Source: a virus. From it: DNA of 51,148 nucleotides. The position numbers and the translations under genes were made by a program. Under the pieces are notes generated by a model. It did no database searches and was not told the DNA's origin. It was given only the letters and a program-made list of their open reading frames with translations. Positions within the stretch are counted from its first letter, which is position 1. Each line of letters opens with the position of its first letter. The stretch spans positions 1 to 51,148 of the IMG/VR virus record IMGVR_UViG_3300044464_000110; one strand, 5' to 3'. Shown here one piece after another: positions 22,269 through 31,289 of the stretch.

Positions 22269-25200
22269 CGACCTACACCGCCATCGCCACGCGCGCCTTC
22301 ACAGTCAGCCCGGTGCCAGATCACCCGCACGCGATCCTGAAGGTCTTCCTGCCGAACGGCACGCCGAACCCCGAGGGGCACCCGGCGTGCATCTACAACA
22401 TCCTCGAGAACGTCATCGACTGCGACATGATCGACGTGATCGACGAGAGCCGGCCGGAGCTCGCGGCGATCCTCGATGCCCACAGCGCCCTCATCCTCGT
22501 GGCGAGCCCGGTCGCGCGTGGCGACAACACGGGCAACACGGAAGCCAGCGTCGCCTACGACCCGGACAACAACCTGTTCGGGCCCAGCTACCGCGGCAAC
22601 GGATGCAACTGGGCGCCGACGCTGGGCGTGCCCACGGGCCTGCCGACGGGCACGCATCCGATGGCCGACCCGCTCTGGTTCATGACCATCAAGTCCTACC
22701 CGCAGGCGGTGCAGTACGTCGTTACGCAGCTCGTGGCCGAGTTCAATCTCGACCCGACGCGGCTGTGGGGCGGCGGCAGTTCGGCGGGCGGCCTCGGCGT
22801 GCTCGCGACGATGTGGGGCCCCAACCGCGCGCCGCAAATGTTCCCCGGCGGCAGCGGGCAACTCGCGGTCGACACGCGCGCCGCACTGCGTTGCGCAGCG
22901 ATCGAGCGCACGCAGACGTTCGGGCCCGTCTTCCAGCAGACCGGCGCCGGATGGTTCTTCCCGCAGGTGCCGGGCACGGGCACCGGCTACAAGGTCAACG
23001 CCCCGGGCGGCCTGCCCATCGGCACCACCGTGATCCCGGTCGACACCGGCACCGGCACGATCATCAAGGGCGACTTCCTCGTGCTCTCGGGCATCGGCGA
23101 CCGGCCACGCGTCTCGGTGGGACTGGCTGGCGGGCAGATCACGATCGCTTCGCCGCTCACCGCGGCGCTGGCCGACAACGCGAACATCACGATCCTGAAG
23201 ACGTGGGACTGGCCCAGCTTCCCGATCTCGATCGGCGACCAGACGAACCTCTTCGAGATGGCGCCGCTCGTCATGGCCGAGGCGCCCGCAGAGTACGCGG
23301 ACAACGTGGCGAACAAGAAGTGCTGGATGCGCTACCTCGCGCCCGCGACCGCTGGCGCGCCCTACGACAAAACGCACCTGACCCACGACGAGCCGAACGT
23401 CCACAGCGTGTGGTCTGGCCGCGCGATGAAGGAGCTCATGGGCACGGGCCTGCGGCTCGTGGTCAACGGCGCCGACGCGGCCGATGGCGTGCACGAGGAC
23501 GCTGTGATCCTGACCGGCGACGCCGACGTCTACGCCGACATGATGGCCACGATCTACGAGTGGCTCGAATACGAGTACCTCGGCGACGGCGGCGGCGGTG
23601 GCAGCGAGCCCGAGGGGGTCGCCTGGTACACGCGCATCGACCGGGCGATCCGCCAGCACTTCGGGACTGAGGTGGAGGACGCCCTCGTGATCCCGGCGGT
23701 CTACGACAACGAGAGCGAGGCCGTGGCCCTGGCGTCCGCGCGCTGGGCCCGCGTGCGGGTCGACCACGCGGGCACGAATCAGACGCACTTCGGGTCCATC
23801 CCCAAGTACCGGCGCGCCGGAGACCTCGTCGTCGAATGCCGCTGCCGGGTAGTCCAGGGCGACGGCTCGGCCGTGCAGCTCGCCGACGCGGTCGTGGCGG
23901 TCTTCCGCGGCGCCACCGTGGGCGACGACGTGAACGTCATCTTCCGGCAGCCGCGCGTCGACGGGCCGCACAGGGACGGCGCCTGGTGGGTTGCGACCGT
24001 GCGCGTCCCTTGGTACAGCGACGAGTCCGTCGAGCACAGCGAGGCCGGCCCGGACGATGCGGCCGCCACGTTCGGCGACATCACCGAGGCGCTGCGGGCG
24101 CGCTTCCAGAGCTACGTTGAGGCGCCCCTAGGGCTGACGACGCAGTACGACGACCAGGCCTTTGCGCCTGAGCTGGGCCAGGCCTGGGCGCGCTTCAGTG
24201 TGCTCCTGGGGAGCCAGATCCACCCCGAGGGCAGCGAGCGGCAGTGGTATCGGCAGATCGGCATGGCGGTGGCCCAGGTCTTCGTGCCGGCTGGGATCGG
24301 CCATGGCCAGGCCCTCACCATCGTCGACACGATCGACGAGGCCTTCCGGTCGACCAGCCAGCAGGGCGTGGTGCTGGGCGAGCCGGCGCTGCGCACGGTT
24401 GGTCGCGACGGCGCGTGGTGGCAGCTCAACGTGACGCTGCCGTTCCAGGCGCCCATCACCGTCGCCGACGACGTGGTCGACAGCATCTACCCCACGGGCT
24501 CGCTCTACGAGCCGCCCACGGGCATGGTGCTGTACGGCCTCTCGCACTTTCCTTCCGACGCCCTGTCCTACGTGGACGCGCTGGCCAACGGCGTCCCCGG
24601 AGGTGGTGGCGGCGGCGGCCCGCCGTCGGACTACCTGCCGCTGGACGTCAGCGTCGCGAAGGTCATACCGGCCGCGCTGACGGCGTGGACCGACACCGAC
24701 ACGCTCGTGACCTTCGCGGTGCCGCTGCCCGACCTGCTCGTGGCCGACCTTGCTGGGCGCCCGGAGCTGTCGCTCTCCGGGGCCTCGATCTGGCAGGCCC
24801 GCACGCTGCAGAAGTGGCCCAGCGGCTTCGCGAAGTGGGCGCTCTTCAAGGCGCGGGTCAACCCGGCCACCACCACGACCCTCACGATCAGCGGGTCCGG
24901 CGTTGGCAAGTCGGCCGGGTCCGACCTCCTGAGCCTGACGGGCGGGGTCTACACGCTCGCCACGGGCGCCGTGACGGCGACGGTGAAGGTCCCGTCCTTC
25001 AATCTCTTCGACAGCGTCAAGATCGGCGCGCTCACCATCATGGCGTCCGGCACGGGCGGCCCAGGCCTCCTCGGCACGATGGCAGACGGGGTGACGGGCC
25101 TCGTCATCCGCTCCACGGCGGTCGGCCGCGTCGAGGACAACGGCCCCGCCAGCGCGTGCCTGCGGATCGACGGCGAGCTGGCGGCCAGCACCGCCCCGAC

Positions 25201-28018
25201 CGTCACGGTGGCGAAGTTCGCATGCCGCTTCGTTGCGGCCGCGCAGTCGCCGGACATCGCCGTCACGTTCACGGTGCAGAACGACACCTGGCACCTGAAC
25301 GCCTCGCCCTCGACCGACGACAACAAGCATCTGCAGCTCGGCTGGGTCGAGATCGGGTTCCGCATCAACGCGGGCGCCAGCCGCACGCTCGTGTGTTGCA
25401 ACCCTGGCTCCGAGACGGCGCAGAGCATCGGCGGCGTCGGGCAGCCCAAGGACGTCTACTGCTACCAGAAGTACAGCACGGCAGCGACCACCGACGTCTC
25501 GGGCACGGGGCCGGCGTACAAGCCGCACATCACGAAGGACGGAGCCGGCGTCTTCACGCAACAGGGATGGGAGAAGCGCGACGACAACGTCCTCACCGTG
25601 GACCTGCCGGCCGGGAGCTGGCCCCAGCACGGGTACCTGAACCTGTCCGGCGCGTCCGCGGGCTGCACCATCGGCATCCGGCACATGCCCTTCTTCTGGC
25701 CCGCATCGCTGCGCGGGAATGACAACGGGTCGGTGGGCGTCGGCCTCTTCCCCCGCTACAACCCGGACAAGTACGTCTTCCCGTGGCGGATGCACGAGAG
25801 CCGGGAGTGCGTCTTCTCGTTCCACGCCGGACCGATCGGCGCGCTGCCGTCGACCAGCCTTCCGTCGCAGGTCGTCAAGCGCCTCGACTACCCGCTGTAC
25901 GGGCGTCTCGCCGACTACAGCAAGTACGACGCGGCGGGCGTCTTCCCCTATCGGCTGGCGACCATAGCGGAACAGCAGGAGCTCTACACCGCGCTGGGGA
26001 TCGCGCACACGCCGGCCGTCAGCAACGAGAGCATGCAGGTGCTGCGCTTCCGCGCCTCGAGCACGACGGGCGGCGACAACAACCACGCGGCCGGCGAGGT
26101 CCGGCTGGTCGACGCGTTCCTGCGCTACGGCAAGGGCGGGCAGCTCTTCCGCGGCCTCGACATGGCCGTCTACCTCGCCGAGTGGGCCATCCCGCGCTCT
26201 TCGGACTTCGCGGACGCGGACGACCCTGGCGCCAGCAACGACGGGACGCTTGCCCACACCACCGGCACCTTCGACGACGGGAACAGCGACCAGCACCTCT
26301 ACGACGAGAACATGCTTGACGCCTACTTCCTGACGGGCGACGAGCGCCTGCACGCGTCGCTGTTCGACGAGGCCGACGTGCTCGCCGCGGTGACTTTCTC
26401 GGTCAACGGCAACGAGCGCGGGAACTACCAGTGGTTCCGCGCGGCCTCGCTCGTCGCCGAGTTCCTGGCGGATCAGAGCCCGACGGAAGCGGCGACGCTC
26501 AAGGCCTCGCTCAAGGCGCGGATCACGGCGCACTCTGCCACCACAGTGGACGTCGACGCGGTTTCCTCCGGGTCGGGGTGGGACAACGCCACAGCCGGCG
26601 CGGGCGCGCGCGGGTACTACGCCAGCTCGCTGCAGAACCTCGGCGAGCAACTGCCTGGCGAGTTCTTCGTGGCGCGTGGCTTCGTGAGCGCACGCCTCGG
26701 TCCCGTCGCCTTCAAGATCACGCAGCGGTACCTCACCGTGGCCGACAGCGACGGCGTCAAGGCCCAGGGCCGCAAGAAGGACTTGGCCAAGTGGACGAAG
26801 AACGAGCTGCTGGCGACGGCCACCGGCCCGGACGTGCCCGCCGGCATGCTCGGGCAGAAGTGCCTGATCTACAGCTACCAGATCCACCTGCAGACGCCGG
26901 GCGCCGACGACGCCAGTCACCCGGGCGGATTCCAGCACCCCGACTTCCACTCAGTGCTCACGGCTGCGGCTGAGGGGTGGCGCGAGACAGCCGACGCGGC
27001 CTACATCGCGATGGGCGTCGCCCACATCGCGGCCTTCGTCGCGGACGGGAACGTCGCCGTGCTTGACTCGGGCCTCGAGGTGCAGGACTTCGTGCAGGCC
27101 TACCACGACTTCGTGACGCCGCCCGAGGAGAGCGAACCGCCCGATCACCTGCCGGGGATCGTGGCCCACGTCTACAACCTCGGGATCAATGATCACCCCG
27201 ACCCGACCACGGAGCAACTGGTCGCGGTGCTCGACGAGCTTGACGGCCTCGGCTACGTGCCGCGGTTCGGGATCACGCTGCAAGACCAGACCGGCGACCC
27301 GCAGATCCCACTCGACGACGTGATCGCGACCACGAGCACCTACGACGATCAGATCGACACGCTCGCCCAGGCGCTCGTGGAGTTCGACAAGCCTGTCTTC
27401 CTCGCGATCGGGTGGGAGTGCAACGGCCACTACACCACCGCGTACTACCCTGCCGCGTTCCGCAAGATCGTGGACATGGTCCGCGCCGCGGGCGCGACCA
27501 AGGTCGCCTTCGTGTGGGGCATCGAGGCCACGCCCGCCAGCAACTACGACGACTGGTATCCGGGCGACGCCTACGTCGACTGGTTCGCCGTCGACGTCTT
27601 CCGCAAGGACAAGTACCTCACCGCCGGGCACCCGGTGAACACGCACTTGGTGACCTTCCTGGCCTACGCGGTGGCGCACAGCCGTCGCGTGATGCTGCTC
27701 GAGGCCGAGGCCGTGGGTGAAGACATGCCGGGCGGCACGATCTTGCCCGATCCCGCGGACGGCACGGCGCAGTACGCCTACTGGTTCCACGCGTTCTTCG
27801 CGCTGCTCGCGGCGAACCCGATCATCGGGTGCTTCGAGTACACGAACCAGGACCTGACGGGCAGCGGGTACGACGTGCCCGGCATGGGCTGGAAGAACGG
27901 CAGACTCGACGTCAACAGCGACGTCTTCTTGCCCTGGGTCGCAGAGATCAGCCAAGAGAAATACATCGACTCGTCGCGGCGCGACCTGCTGCTGCACTGG
28001 TCAGAAAACCACGGTTAG
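22265..28018 (+). CDS. Giant fusion: esterase + two tail-terminator-like modules + RGL-like lyase + GH26-like barrel (1917 aa)
   Basis: Module 1, residues 1-440: alpha/beta hydrolase with WGGGSSAGGLG (nucleophile S173) and candidate His H410; a beta insert lies at about 243-318. Gly linker 440-452. Modules 2 and 3, about 452-592 and 617-733: tandem related domains resembling DUF4128 tail terminators (WAR(V/F)xV, YR-x-G, RDGAWW then a closing strand). Gly linker about 778-790. Module 4, about 790-1615: rhamnogalacturonan-lyase-like beta domain (WPSGFAKWALFK) plus an alpha/alpha toroid (QHLYDENMLDAYFLTGDERL). Module 5, about 1625-1905: GH26-like TIM barrel with IGWECNG (E1718, acid/base) and VMLLEAEA (E1813, likely nucleophile). 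It occupies the terminator slot between gp10-like and tail-tube genes, and no other terminator gene is seen. Probably a virion-bound polysaccharide-degrading protein. Confidence 0.85.
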   Translation: MTTYTAIATRAFTVSPVPDHPHAILKVFLPNGTPNPEGHPACIYNILENVIDCDMIDVIDESRPELAAILDAHSALILVASPVARGDNTGNTEASVAYDPDNNLFGPSYRGNGCNWAPTLGVPTGLPTGTHPMADPLWFMTIKSYPQAVQYVVTQLVAEFNLDPTRLWGGGSSAGGLGVLATMWGPNRAPQMFPGGSGQLAVDTRAALRCAAIERTQTFGPVFQQTGAGWFFPQVPGTGTGYKVNAPGGLPIGTTVIPVDTGTGTIIKGDFLVLSGIGDRPRVSVGLAGGQITIASPLTAALADNANITILKTWDWPSFPISIGDQTNLFEMAPLVMAEAPAEYADNVANKKCWMRYLAPATAGAPYDKTHLTHDEPNVHSVWSGRAMKELMGTGLRLVVNGADAADGVHEDAVILTGDADVYADMMATIYEWLEYEYLGDGGGGGSEPEGVAWYTRIDRAIRQHFGTEVEDALVIPAVYDNESEAVALASARWARVRVDHAGTNQTHFGSIPKYRRAGDLVVECRCRVVQGDGSAVQLADAVVAVFRGATVGDDVNVIFRQPRVDGPHRDGAWWVATVRVPWYSDESVEHSEAGPDDAAATFGDITEALRARFQSYVEAPLGLTTQYDDQAFAPELGQAWARFSVLLGSQIHPEGSERQWYRQIGMAVAQVFVPAGIGHGQALTIVDTIDEAFRSTSQQGVVLGEPALRTVGRDGAWWQLNVTLPFQAPITVADDVVDSIYPTGSLYEPPTGMVLYGLSHFPSDALSYVDALANGVPGGGGGGGPPSDYLPLDVSVAKVIPAALTAWTDTDTLVTFAVPLPDLLVADLAGRPELSLSGASIWQARTLQKWPSGFAKWALFKARVNPATTTTLTISGSGVGKSAGSDLLSLTGGVYTLATGAVTATVKVPSFNLFDSVKIGALTIMASGTGGPGLLGTMADGVTGLVIRSTAVGRVEDNGPASACLRIDGELAASTAPTVTVAKFACRFVAAAQSPDIAVTFTVQNDTWHLNASPSTDDNKHLQLGWVEIGFRINAGASRTLVCCNPGSETAQSIGGVGQPKDVYCYQKYSTAATTDVSGTGPAYKPHITKDGAGVFTQQGWEKRDDNVLTVDLPAGSWPQHGYLNLSGASAGCTIGIRHMPFFWPASLRGNDNGSVGVGLFPRYNPDKYVFPWRMHESRECVFSFHAGPIGALPSTSLPSQVVKRLDYPLYGRLADYSKYDAAGVFPYRLATIAEQQELYTALGIAHTPAVSNESMQVLRFRASSTTGGDNNHAAGEVRLVDAFLRYGKGGQLFRGLDMAVYLAEWAIPRSSDFADADDPGASNDGTLAHTTGTFDDGNSDQHLYDENMLDAYFLTGDERLHASLFDEADVLAAVTFSVNGNERGNYQWFRAASLVAEFLADQSPTEAATLKASLKARITAHSATTVDVDAVSSGSGWDNATAGAGARGYYASSLQNLGEQLPGEFFVARGFVSARLGPVAFKITQRYLTVADSDGVKAQGRKKDLAKWTKNELLATATGPDVPAGMLGQKCLIYSYQIHLQTPGADDASHPGGFQHPDFHSVLTAAAEGWRETADAAYIAMGVAHIAAFVADGNVAVLDSGLEVQDFVQAYHDFVTPPEESEPPDHLPGIVAHVYNLGINDHPDPTTEQLVAVLDELDGLGYVPRFGITLQDQTGDPQIPLDDVIATTSTYDDQIDTLAQALVEFDKPVFLAIGWECNGHYTTAYYPAAFRKIVDMVRAAGATKVAFVWGIEATPASNYDDWYPGDAYVDWFAVDVFRKDKYLTAGHPVNTHLVTFLAYAVAHSRRVMLLEAEAVGEDMPGGTILPDPADGTAQYAYWFHAFFALLAANPIIGCFEYTNQDLTGSGYDVPGMGWKNGRLDVNSDVFLPWVAEISQEKYIDSSRRDLLLHWSENHG

Positions 28019-28030
28019 GAGGGCACTCAC

Positions 28031-29224
28031 ATGGCCAGCGGCGCACTACTCAAGGTCAGTTACAAGTCCGAGAAAGACGCGGCCGGCGGCACGTATGGCG
28101 TCGACCCTGGCGCGGGCAGCGTCCAACTGCGCGAGGTGCGCTACAGCCGCTACGGCGTCGACATGACGCCCGCCTTCGCCGAGACGGACGAGATCCGCAG
28201 CGACCGGCAGACGGTCGACGCGATCATGACCGACTTCGGCGCGGCCGGGCAGATCGAGGCGCCCTTCGCCTACCTGATCCACGACGACTTCATCCGCGCG
28301 GCGATGCTCGTCACCAGCGACTTCCAGGCCGGAGTTCTGCTCGCTGCGCTGACCAATCTGACCTTCGCGGCCGCCGGGAACACGATCACGCGGGCGTCGG
28401 GCGACTTCGTGGCCGCCGGCATCGTGGCCGGTGGCTTCATCCGCATCACGGGCGCCGCGCAGGCTGGCAACAACTCGGTCTGGAAGATGACCAACGTCAC
28501 GACGACGGTCATCACGGTCTCGGGCGGAACGCTGGTGAACGAGTCGGCCGGCGCCTCGGTGGTCATCAAGCAGAGCCAGGACATCAAGCCCGGCACGACG
28601 ATCCACAGCATGATGTTCGAAGCGCAGTTCACCGACCTGTCGAACGAATACGCCGTTGCGACGGGCATGATGGTGTCGCGCTGGGCGCTGTCCGTGCCGA
28701 CGAACGGGCTGATCAAACAGACCTTCGACACACTGGGCAAGACGGTGGCGTCCGCCAGCGCGACAACGGGCACCGGCGCCATCATCGCGGCGCCCACGAG
28801 CGTGCAGTTCTCGTCGGTCAACAACATCGACAAGGCCTGCGTCGCGGGCGCGGTGGTGTCCCTGACGGCCGTGCAGTTCAGCCTCGACAACCGGCTGCGC
28901 CGACACCTGGCGATCGGGACGCTGGGGCCCATCGACCTCGGCATGGGTTCGATCGGGCTGGAGGGCAGCTTCGAGGCCTACTATGCCAGCAAGGCCGACT
29001 GGGACAAGGCGAAGGCCAAGACCGACAGCTCGCTTTGGCTCTCGTTCGTGGACGCCGCGAACGACCGCTACGTCATCGAGTTTCCCGCGATCGTGTACAC
29101 GAGCGCGACGCGCACGGCGGGCGGCAAGGACAGCGACGCAGTCGCAACCATCGGCTTCCGCGCGAAGCGCAGCACCGCGTCCTATGACCTGACGATGATG
29201 CGCTTTTCCAAGATTGCGCCGTGA
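28031..29224 (+). CDS. Major tail tube protein (397 aa)
   Basis: ATG 28031 follows AGGAGG by 7 nt. Typical tail-tube features are LLKVSYKSEKDAAGG at the N-terminus, RSDRQTVDAIMTDFGAAGQI and C-terminal strands IEFPAIVYTSATRTAGGKDS. Residues of about 105-190 are an inserted beta module (GNTITRASGDFVAAGIVAGG then IRITGAAQAGNNSVWKMT) common in tail tube proteins, probably exposed on the tail surface. Confidence 0.85.
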   Translation: MASGALLKVSYKSEKDAAGGTYGVDPGAGSVQLREVRYSRYGVDMTPAFAETDEIRSDRQTVDAIMTDFGAAGQIEAPFAYLIHDDFIRAAMLVTSDFQAGVLLAALTNLTFAAAGNTITRASGDFVAAGIVAGGFIRITGAAQAGNNSVWKMTNVTTTVITVSGGTLVNESAGASVVIKQSQDIKPGTTIHSMMFEAQFTDLSNEYAVATGMMVSRWALSVPTNGLIKQTFDTLGKTVASASATTGTGAIIAAPTSVQFSSVNNIDKACVAGAVVSLTAVQFSLDNRLRRHLAIGTLGPIDLGMGSIGLEGSFEAYYASKADWDKAKAKTDSSLWLSFVDAANDRYVIEFPAIVYTSATRTAGGKDSDAVATIGFRAKRSTASYDLTMMRFSKIAP

Positions 29225-29252
29225 GCCGCAGCAGGCCCCCAACGGAGATCCA

Positions 29253-29666
29253 ATGAAGTTCTACCAGGCCATGATCGACCCGGAGCTAGACCGCGAGGGT
29301 CGCTGGGCCGAGTTCGTGCCCGGGATGCGTTTCCGCATCGCCCGCATGGACAACAAGCGCGCCCTCGACAGCCACCGGCAGCGGCTGGCCGACGAGCAGG
29401 CGCGCGTCGGGCGCGCCAAGATCGCGCCCGAGGTGCTGGGCGAGATTGCGCTCGAGACCCTCGCGCGGCATGTGCTGCTGGGGTGGGATGGCGTGGACGA
29501 CGCCGACGGCAAGCCCATCCCGTACAGCCCGGAGAAGGCGCTGGAGTTCCTGCGCGACGAGCGGTGCCGCGACCTGCGGCGGTTCCTCGAAGAGGCCGCG
29601 AGCGACGCGGCCGCGTACCACGCCTCGGCGAGGAAGGACGCCGAGGGAAACTCGCGGAGTGCCTGA
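29253..29666 (+). CDS. Tail assembly chaperone, zero-frame product (137 aa)
   Basis: ATG 29253 is placed by GGAGATCC just upstream and the preceding stop. Helical, with LLGWDGVDDADGKPIPYSPE and KALEFLRDERCRDLRRFLEE. Position between tail tube and tape measure identifies the lambda G-type chaperone. A G-GGA-AAC slippery site at 29645-29651 lies five codons before its stop. Confidence 0.85.
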   Translation: MKFYQAMIDPELDREGRWAEFVPGMRFRIARMDNKRALDSHRQRLADEQARVGRAKIAPEVLGEIALETLARHVLLGWDGVDDADGKPIPYSPEKALEFLRDERCRDLRRFLEEAASDAAAYHASARKDAEGNSRSA

Positions 29667-29983
29667 CGTGGATCCTCGAGCACGGCAAGCACGCAGAGCG
29701 ACTCGAGCGGCTCGCGGCGCAGGGGCACGACATCCCGGCGCTGGAGAAGCGGCCGGAGCTGGTGTCGGCGCTGCGCCCGTACTGGGACGCCTTCCTCGAG
29801 CTGACGGCGGCGCGCGGCGCCTCGATCGCGGGGTCGCTACCGCTGGCCATGTGCGACATCGGGGCGTGGCTGGACATGCGAGACGTGCCGCGATCCGAGC
29901 GGGGCGAGTGGCTGGACGCGCTCCTGGCCATGGACGTGGCTTGGCTGGCGCACGTGCGCGAACAGGCTGAGGTGGAGGACTAA
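29253..29983 (+). CDS. Tail assembly chaperone, -1 frameshift fusion (about 243 aa)
   Basis: After a -1 slip at GGGAAAC, translation continues from 29651 as LAECLTWILEHGKHAERLER and ends at 29983, adding 110 helical residues. This is the lambda GT-type extension needed to coat the tape measure during tail assembly. The two frames overlap and neither extension frame has a good independent start at the right place. Join: 29253-29651 then 29651-29983. Confidence 0.8.
29645..29651 (+). promoter_or_regulatory. Programmed -1 ribosomal frameshift site G-GGA-AAC
   Basis: GGGAAAC lies in the zero frame as G GGA AAC, the canonical X XXY YYZ heptamer, five codons before the zero-frame stop. The frame gained is the long open frame that ends at the tape-measure gene. 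Confidence 0.85.
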
Positions 29984-29985
29984 AG

Positions 29986-31287
29986 GTGCCGACTCTCGAG
30001 CTGGCGATTGACGCGCGGAGGGCGCGGTACGGCGCCGACGACTTCGCGTCTGCGACGGACCGCGTCAAGGCCTCCGCCACCGGCGCCGCTGGCGCCACCG
30101 AAAAGTTCACCGTCGCGATCGAGGGCCACTCGCGGGCGCAGCACGCGCTGCAGCGCGCCCTCGACGTGTCGGGCAACCTGGCCAAGGGATTCCTGACCTC
30201 ACTGGCCATCGCGCCCGTGCTGGCCCTTGGCTCGGCGCTCTCCACGGCCGCGCTGAAGATGCTCGGCTTCGGCGAGAACACGAAAGCGGCCACGGAGGCG
30301 GGCTCGGCCTTTGCCAAGCAGGCCGATGCGATCACGGAGAGCCTCAAGAGGCTCAATACCGAGGCCGCCCTTGCGGGGAAGTATCCCGGCCTGTTCTCCA
30401 GCGCGCCGGGCGCCGTTGGGTCGAGCCGGCAGGCCCAGATTCAGGACCTGCTGAGGTCCATGACGTCCGCCGGCGGCGCGTACACCACCCCCGAGCAGCG
30501 CGAGGCGATGGGCGCGCTCGGGATCCACGTGCCGAACGTCGGGGATTCGCGCACCCCGGACATGGCGGCGGCCCTCGCCGCACTCGGCCGGGCCGCGCAG
30601 GAGCAGCAGGCCTTCTCCGGTTTCAACGCTGCGCTCAACGCGCCCGGTGGAGCCACGGCGCTCCCCGGATTCGCGGGCACGGGCGCGCCGGGGTTTGCCG
30701 GTTCTCCATCGCGCGCGGCCGCCCTCGCGCGCGCCAGCGCCTACGCCACCAACATATCGCCTGTCTACGGTGGCGGCTACAGCCCCGGCGGCATGTCGCA
30801 GTTCACCGGCTACGGCGACACGATCCCCGGCCTCGTCGGCCTGCAGGGCGCCAACGATCCGCTCGCCGTCTTCCTCGGGCAGAATAGAGCGCCTGGATAC
30901 GTGCCCGGGGCCGGCGGCTTCAACTCGATCACCGGCCTGCAGGGCCCGGACGCCTCCGAGTTCCTGAAGCAGCAAGAGGCGACGCAGCGCAGCGCCGAGA
31001 ACATCGGCGACGCCTTCGCCAACTCCAGCCTGCAGGCGCTGGAGGCAGCACAGAGCCTCGGTGACGGGCTCGCGATGATCTTCCGCAGCGTCCTGCAGCA
31101 GATCCTGGCAGAGACCGCCGGCAAGGCCCTGGCGAGCGCTGGCACGTCGGCTGCCGTCTCCGTGCTCGGCGGCAGCACGGGCGTCCCAGCCGGCGGCGGC
31201 TCCCATGTCGAGGCGTTCTACGGCAGCTTCGGGCGCAGCTCGCGGCAGCTCGCCGACGACCAGCGCCGCGCGATTCGGAGGAGGTAA
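29986..31287 (+). CDS. Tape measure protein, short (433 aa)
   Basis: GTG 29986, two bases after the chaperone stop. The N-terminal 100 residues are helical with a hydrophobic segment (FLTSLAIAPVLALGSAL). The middle is Gly/Ala/Pro-rich (FAGTGAPGFAGSPSRAAALA) and the C-terminus is helical (NIGDAFANSSLQALEAAQSL; MIFRSVLQQILAETAGKAL). Location and composition fit the tape measure. At about 0.15 nm per residue, 433 residues would give a tail of roughly 65 nm, shorter than most siphoviruses. No peptidase or lysozyme domain is visible. Confidence 0.75.
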   Translation: MPTLELAIDARRARYGADDFASATDRVKASATGAAGATEKFTVAIEGHSRAQHALQRALDVSGNLAKGFLTSLAIAPVLALGSALSTAALKMLGFGENTKAATEAGSAFAKQADAITESLKRLNTEAALAGKYPGLFSSAPGAVGSSRQAQIQDLLRSMTSAGGAYTTPEQREAMGALGIHVPNVGDSRTPDMAAALAALGRAAQEQQAFSGFNAALNAPGGATALPGFAGTGAPGFAGSPSRAAALARASAYATNISPVYGGGYSPGGMSQFTGYGDTIPGLVGLQGANDPLAVFLGQNRAPGYVPGAGGFNSITGLQGPDASEFLKQQEATQRSAENIGDAFANSSLQALEAAQSLGDGLAMIFRSVLQQILAETAGKALASAGTSAAVSVLGGSTGVPAGGGSHVEAFYGSFGRSSRQLADDQRRAIRRR

Positions 31288-31289
31288 TC

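Noticed and set aside
24128-26950. Long antisense frame of about 940 codons opposite the giant fusion gene
   Set aside because: Arg/Val/Gly-rich translation without motifs; the plus-strand frame has clear enzyme motifs.
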